Assembly (NCBI GenBank): GCA_009835735.1
Contig: VXWX01000022.1
Span: forward strand, 1-42,066
Direction of reading: 5' to 3'
From: Acidimicrobiaceae bacterium
GTDB lineage: Bacteria > Actinomycetota > Acidimicrobiia > Acidimicrobiales > Aldehydirespiratoraceae
DNA length: 42,066 nt
The position numbers and the translations under genes were made by a program. Below the pieces are notes generated by a model. The model worked only from the letters and a program-made list of their open reading frames with translations. It was not told the DNA's origin and did no database searches. Positions 40,809-42,066 of the stretch are shown one piece after another. Each line of letters begins with the position of its first letter. Position 1 is the stretch's first letter.

Positions 40809-42066
40809 ATGCTGATCGATAGCGCCCGCCGGGCCGAGACCGCCGCCAAGGAGATGCTGAAGTACGTCAATGACGGCTCGGTGTCGTGTGCGGAGGCGCG
40901 TGAGGCGCTTGCGGTCTGCGCGGCGTTCATGGCCGCCGGTTCGGCGTTCCAGGCCGGCGCGGCCCGCATCATCGCTCAGGCCGAACGCCACGGCGACGGC
41001 GGCGCCCAGGTCCTCGCGGACGCGGCCGGGCTGTCACGGCGTGACGCCCACAGCCAGGTCAGGACGGCCGAGGCCATTGGGGCCGTCCCCGCCGTGCGCG
41101 ACGCGGTGGAGTCGGGGCGGGTGTCACTGGCCAACGCCAAGCGGCTCGCCGAGGCGGTGGAGAAGACCAGCGCTGCTGATGTCGAATCCGACGGCGAGCT
41201 GTTGGCCAAGGCCGAGTCGATGCGTCCTGAGCAGTTCGCCCGCGAGGCCCGCCGCTGGACCGCTGACCACCAAGCCGACGGCGGAGAGTCCGAGCACCGG
41301 CGGCTGCGGGCCAGACGCTGCGTGCGGATGTGGAACGACGATGACGACGGCATGGTGCATCTGCGGGGCGAGTTCGACCCGGTCACCGGCAACCGCATCG
41401 CCAACCGGCTCCGGGCCGAAGCCCGCCGCCTTCGTGACATCGACAAGCAGACAGCCGGCAGCGACCGCGGCAAGCGGCTCACCTTCGACCAATGCATGGC
41501 CGACGCCCTCGACAACCTCACGGGCAACAACACCTCGCACGCCAGCAACGGCGGCGGCAAGCCCTTCGCCGACATCTGTGTGGTCGCCCACGTCGACGAC
41601 GCCACCGGGGAGCTCATCGCCGAGCTTCCCGACGGAGAACGGCTCCCCAAGGCAGTACTCGAACAGCTCGCCTGCAACGCCAAGCTCACCGGCGTCGTCT
41701 ATGACCGCAAAGGCAAGCCCATCTGGCGTACCCACTCGCGCCGCACCGTCACCGAGGCCCAGTGGCAGTTGCTCATCGCCAAATGGGGCGGCTGCTTCCA
41801 CTGCGGCGCCAACCCCGGAATCTGCCAAGGCCACCACATCGAACCGGCCTCACAGGGCGGACCCACCAAGCTCGACAACCTCGTGCCGGCCTGCTGGAGC
41901 TGCCACCACAGGATCCACCACGACGGCTGGCGGATCCTCAAGAGTCCCGACGGGTGGCACACGCTTCACCCACCCGATCGTGTCCACCACGGACCAGCAG
42001 GGGCTCCGGACCACCCACCGCTGCTGTTCAAGCCCGACACCCAGCACAGCCCCGACCCACCCACTC
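40809..42066 (+). CDS. DUF222-HNH endonuclease-like protein (3' end beyond window)
   Basis: At least 419 residues. The N-terminal two thirds is the helical DUF222 region (EALAVCAAFMAAGSAFQAG, VRDAVESGRVSLANAKRLAEAV, FDPVTGNRIANRLRAEARRL). The C-terminal HNH nuclease module reads CFHCGANPGICQGHHIEPAS, then GGPTKLDNLVPACWSCHHRIHH, with both CxxC zinc pairs and the catalytic His intact. Such proteins belong to the 13E12-like repeat family, often multi-copy and associated with mobile or phage-like DNA in actinobacteria. The His/Pro-rich tail continues off the edge. Promoter and ATG are spaced for leaderless translation. Confidence 0.88.
   Translation, partial: MLIDSARRAETAAKEMLKYVNDGSVSCAEAREALAVCAAFMAAGSAFQAGAARIIAQAERHGDGGAQVLADAAGLSRRDAHSQVRTAEAIGAVPAVRDAVESGRVSLANAKRLAEAVEKTSAADVESDGELLAKAESMRPEQFAREARRWTADHQADGGESEHRRLRARRCVRMWNDDDDGMVHLRGEFDPVTGNRIANRLRAEARRLRDIDKQTAGSDRGKRLTFDQCMADALDNLTGNNTSHASNGGGKPFADICVVAHVDDATGELIAELPDGERLPKAVLEQLACNAKLTGVVYDRKGKPIWRTHSRRTVTEAQWQLLIAKWGGCFHCGANPGICQGHHIEPASQGGPTKLDNLVPACWSCHHRIHHDGWRILKSPDGWHTLHPPDRVHHGPAGAPDHPPLLFKPDTQHSPDPPT

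Noticed and set aside
40976..41837. Minus-strand open frames opposite the DUF222-HNH gene
   Set aside because: The + strand frame is uninterrupted from 40809 to the window end and contains complete DUF222 and HNH motifs.

Overview
The window is about 42 kb of GC-rich DNA with dense, short-spaced genes, many GTG/TTG starts and 4-base stop/start overlaps. Actinobacterial-type families are present: a DUF222-HNH protein, adenosine deaminase with the TVNTDNRLMS signature, DrrA/DrrB-like ABC genes, and lipoproteins with acidic Ala/Pro/Glu linkers. An actinobacterium is the best guess, perhaps of the Acidimicrobiia type (inference). No rRNA, tRNA, CRISPR array or transposase was seen.

Layout. Positions 1-3761 hold the 3'-truncated homoserine O-acetyltransferase metX behind a SAM-I-class riboswitch, a DEAD-box RNA helicase and divergent adenosine deaminase. 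Positions 3793-9846 run on the + strand: a large secreted M16 metalloprotease with an S-layer-homology-like N-terminus, uracil phosphoribosyltransferase, a 2-hydroxyacid dehydrogenase, then a membrane protein/winged-helix regulator pair behind a promoter with repeated operator half-sites.

Positions 27216 down to 9878 (minus strand) form one continuous inositol catabolism gene train, facing away from a LacI-type regulator at 27306. In transcription order it encodes IolE, a lipoprotein sugar-binding protein, an unusually large permease, an ABC ATPase, IolC, a 2-hydroxyacid dehydrogenase, a Gfo/Idh/MocA dehydrogenase, IolD, an SDR, a desaturase-Rieske fusion, IolG, an RmlD-like reductase, IolB, a LacD-like class I aldolase and a small membrane protein. 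Two palindromes, TTAGAGCGCTCTAA and a near-copy, sit just downstream of the predicted promoter. The fusion looks like the rhizopine-catabolism oxygenase MocD joined to its Rieske ferredoxin MocE. This suggests that the operon removes an O-methyl group from, or otherwise oxidises, a modified cyclitol before feeding it into the IolG-E-D-B-C-aldolase pathway. IolA, IolJ and a MocF-like reductase are not in the window; the LacD-like aldolase may replace IolJ.

Positions 28352-39649 contain a small unknown gene following lacI, a dienoyl-CoA isomerase-like crotonase, a TetR regulator, an adenosine-kinase-like PfkB enzyme, a two-gene ABC-2 exporter, and an XRE-cupin regulator divergent from an NMT1/THI5-like binding lipoprotein and an amidohydrolase. 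A PepN-type M1 aminopeptidase follows. Positions 39650-42066 look accessory: two paralogous small lipoproteins with lower GC, then a DUF222-HNH gene with a leaderless-type promoter and palindromic operator, cut by the window end.
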